From positions 1-25,211 of the IMG/VR virus record IMGVR_UViG_3300009537_001771: a stretch of DNA of 25,211 bases; one strand, written 5' to 3'. Source of the stretch: a virus. The stretch's first letter is position 1. Every line of letters begins with the position of its first letter. The notes under the pieces were generated by a model. It was not told the DNA's origin. It worked only from the letters and a program-made list of their open reading frames with translations, and searched no databases. Positions 24,265 through 25,211 of this stretch are shown here, in pieces. The translations under genes were made by a program, and so were the position numbers.

Positions 24265-25211
24265 ATGATTTAATACAAATTACAAAAGAATTAGCAGATT
24301 TTTTAGGAAAAAAATTAGACAATATTGCCGATAATAATACTGTGGGCATAGAAATAAAAGAATTGGCGGTTTTGTTAAACACCAAACTTGAAGCATTGGT
24401 TGTAAATAATGATATTCCTGATAATTTGATTGCGATCAAAACAGAATTAAAACGCATTGCTGATGGACCAACCAAAATTGAAATAGTACCCACACCAGAT
24501 AATGAGTTAGCTAGAACTTTTTGGGAAATGTTGAGGGGGCCTAAAGGAGAAATGCCATCGGAAGAAAAGATTATTGAAACTGTTATGCCGTTAGTGGCTA
24601 AAATTACTCGTGGAGAAGATGGACACACCCCAACAAAAGACGAAATCGAGAAATTAATTAAACCGCTGTTACCAAAGGAAAATGAACTAAAAAAGATAAT
24701 CAAACCATTAATTCCTGATCCTATTAAGGGAGATGTGCCAACCAATACAGAACTAAAAAAGATAATCAAACCATTAATTCCTGATCCAATACCGGGATCT
24801 CCTGATAATGGAGAAGATATTATTGACAAAGTAAATAAAGATAAAAGTAAAAAAGTAATTAAAAAAGAGAAGGTGGAGGGTTTGGCAGATATTGAGAGTA
24901 TGGCTAAAACGGCAGAAGTAAATTCTCGTTTAAGATTGAGAGCTGCGGGAGAAGGTTTTAATTTACAAGTTGATGGACAAAATAAGGGATTTGTCCAAAA
25001 TATTAACCTCATTAGTGGAACCAATGTAAGTATAGCCGATTCTCTTGTTAGTGGATTACATAATATTACTTTTAATGCTTCTGATGGCTCAGCTTCCCCT
25101 CTAACCACAAAAGGCGACCTGTATACACATTCAACCGTAGATGCCCGTCTACCAGTCGGCTCAAATGGTCAAGTGCTTTCCTCTGACTCCACTCAAACCA
25201 CAGGTCTTAAA
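24261..25211 (+). CDS. Tail fibre, 5' part (runs off the right edge)
   Basis: An open frame from ATG 24261 (ATGA overlap with the portal stop) stays open through the last base, 317 codons. The N-terminal 80 residues are helical (NDLIQITKELADFLGKKLDN); residues about 125-180 contain charged-Pro repeats of the form ELKKIIKPLIPDP; then a coiled section (VNKDKSKKVIKKEKVEGLAD) and a beta segment (GFNLQVDGQNKGFVQNINLI). The end, PLTTKGDLYTHSTVDARLPV and NGQVLSSDSTQTTGLK, is the widespread phage fibre linker normally followed by a receptor-binding part, which lies outside the window. With a separate beta-helix spike at 11383, the phage may carry two receptor-binding proteins. Confidence 0.82.
   Translation, partial: MNDLIQITKELADFLGKKLDNIADNNTVGIEIKELAVLLNTKLEALVVNNDIPDNLIAIKTELKRIADGPTKIEIVPTPDNELARTFWEMLRGPKGEMPSEEKIIETVMPLVAKITRGEDGHTPTKDEIEKLIKPLLPKENELKKIIKPLIPDPIKGDVPTNTELKKIIKPLIPDPIPGSPDNGEDIIDKVNKDKSKKVIKKEKVEGLADIESMAKTAEVNSRLRLRAAGEGFNLQVDGQNKGFVQNINLISGTNVSIADSLVSGLHNITFNASDGSASPLTTKGDLYTHSTVDARLPVGSNGQVLSSDSTQTTGLK
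24684..24787 (+). repeat. Exact 38-bp direct repeat in the fibre gene
   Basis: Positions 24684-24721 and 24750-24787 are identical over 38 bp and 66 bp apart in register, in frame. They encode ELKKIIKPLIPDP twice. A weaker third copy (DEIEKLIKPLLPK) precedes them. DNA-level identity indicates a recent duplication, lengthening a charged, Pro-kinked spacer in the fibre shaft. Confidence 0.85.

Noticed and set aside
24242-25108. A 288-codon minus-strand frame over the fibre start
   Set aside because: The + strand frame from 24261 has clear phage-fibre signatures and an ATGA overlap with the portal; the antisense frame is a shadow.
1-25211. CRISPR arrays, tRNA or rRNA genes, integrase, insertion sequences
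   Set aside because: I saw no regularly spaced repeats, no cloverleaf with a T-loop consensus, and no recombinase or transposase motifs. A tRNA scan was not possible, so weak tRNAs cannot be excluded.

Overview
The window reads as the virion-assembly half of a tailed-phage (podovirus-type) genome or provirus. It is AT-rich, and almost every gene lies on the + strand in a tight co-directional array with overlapping stops and starts. The recognisable proteins are terminase small and large subunits, a GroEL-type chaperonin, a scaffold-like protein, an HK97-fold major capsid protein, an adaptor and a nozzle of the short-tail type, a beta-helix/glycine-rich receptor-binding protein, putative ejection proteins including a 1789-residue polyvalent protein, a P22-like portal, and a tail fibre cut by the right edge. 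No tail tape measure, sheath or long-tail tube gene is visible, which fits a short tail.

Layout. Positions 1-198 hold a leftward pair: a 27-codon single-pass membrane peptide and a gene that runs off the left edge. Positions 199-887 are a divergent non-coding region with a candidate sigma70-like promoter and a perfect 12-bp palindrome. From 888 the late array runs rightwards: packaging (TerS, TerL), chaperonin, head (unknown 106-aa protein, scaffold-like, small head protein, capsid, 95-aa protein), two small secreted or membrane-anchored proteins, adaptor, nozzle, spike/adhesin, a 38-aa microprotein, a peptidoglycan-binding structural protein, a free-standing HNH endonuclease, a 254-aa protein, the giant polyvalent protein, portal and fibre. 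The portal lies about 19.5 kb downstream of the large terminase and has its own promoter, which is an unusual order.

Expression signals are distinctive. I found no Shine-Dalgarno-like run at a usable distance in front of any start; starts instead follow A/T-rich sequence. Three genes (4366, 13707, 22234) begin only 7-10 nt after an extended -10 element (TGnTATAAT), which predicts leaderless or nearly leaderless mRNAs. Two of these promoters carry the same 11-mer, ACTTATCCACA (containing a consensus DnaA box), 34-35 bp upstream of the -10.

Host. The standard genetic code fits. The peptidoglycan-binding repeat with its GYFGPKT-type signature, the Thr/Ser-rich secreted proteins and the lack of SD sites would suit a Patescibacteria/CPR host, but this is inference from style and not proof.

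The likely joint role of the genes is as follows: TerS/TerL package DNA through the portal into a capsid whose folding may need the phage's own divergent chaperonin; adaptor, nozzle and spike build the tail; the peptidoglycan-binding, 254-aa and 1789-aa proteins are candidates for ejected internal proteins that open the cell wall (SleB-like C-terminus). The most interesting points are the divergent chaperonin inside the packaging operon, the leaderless promoter set with the DnaA-box-like element, and the slippage-prone glycine-rich adhesin.
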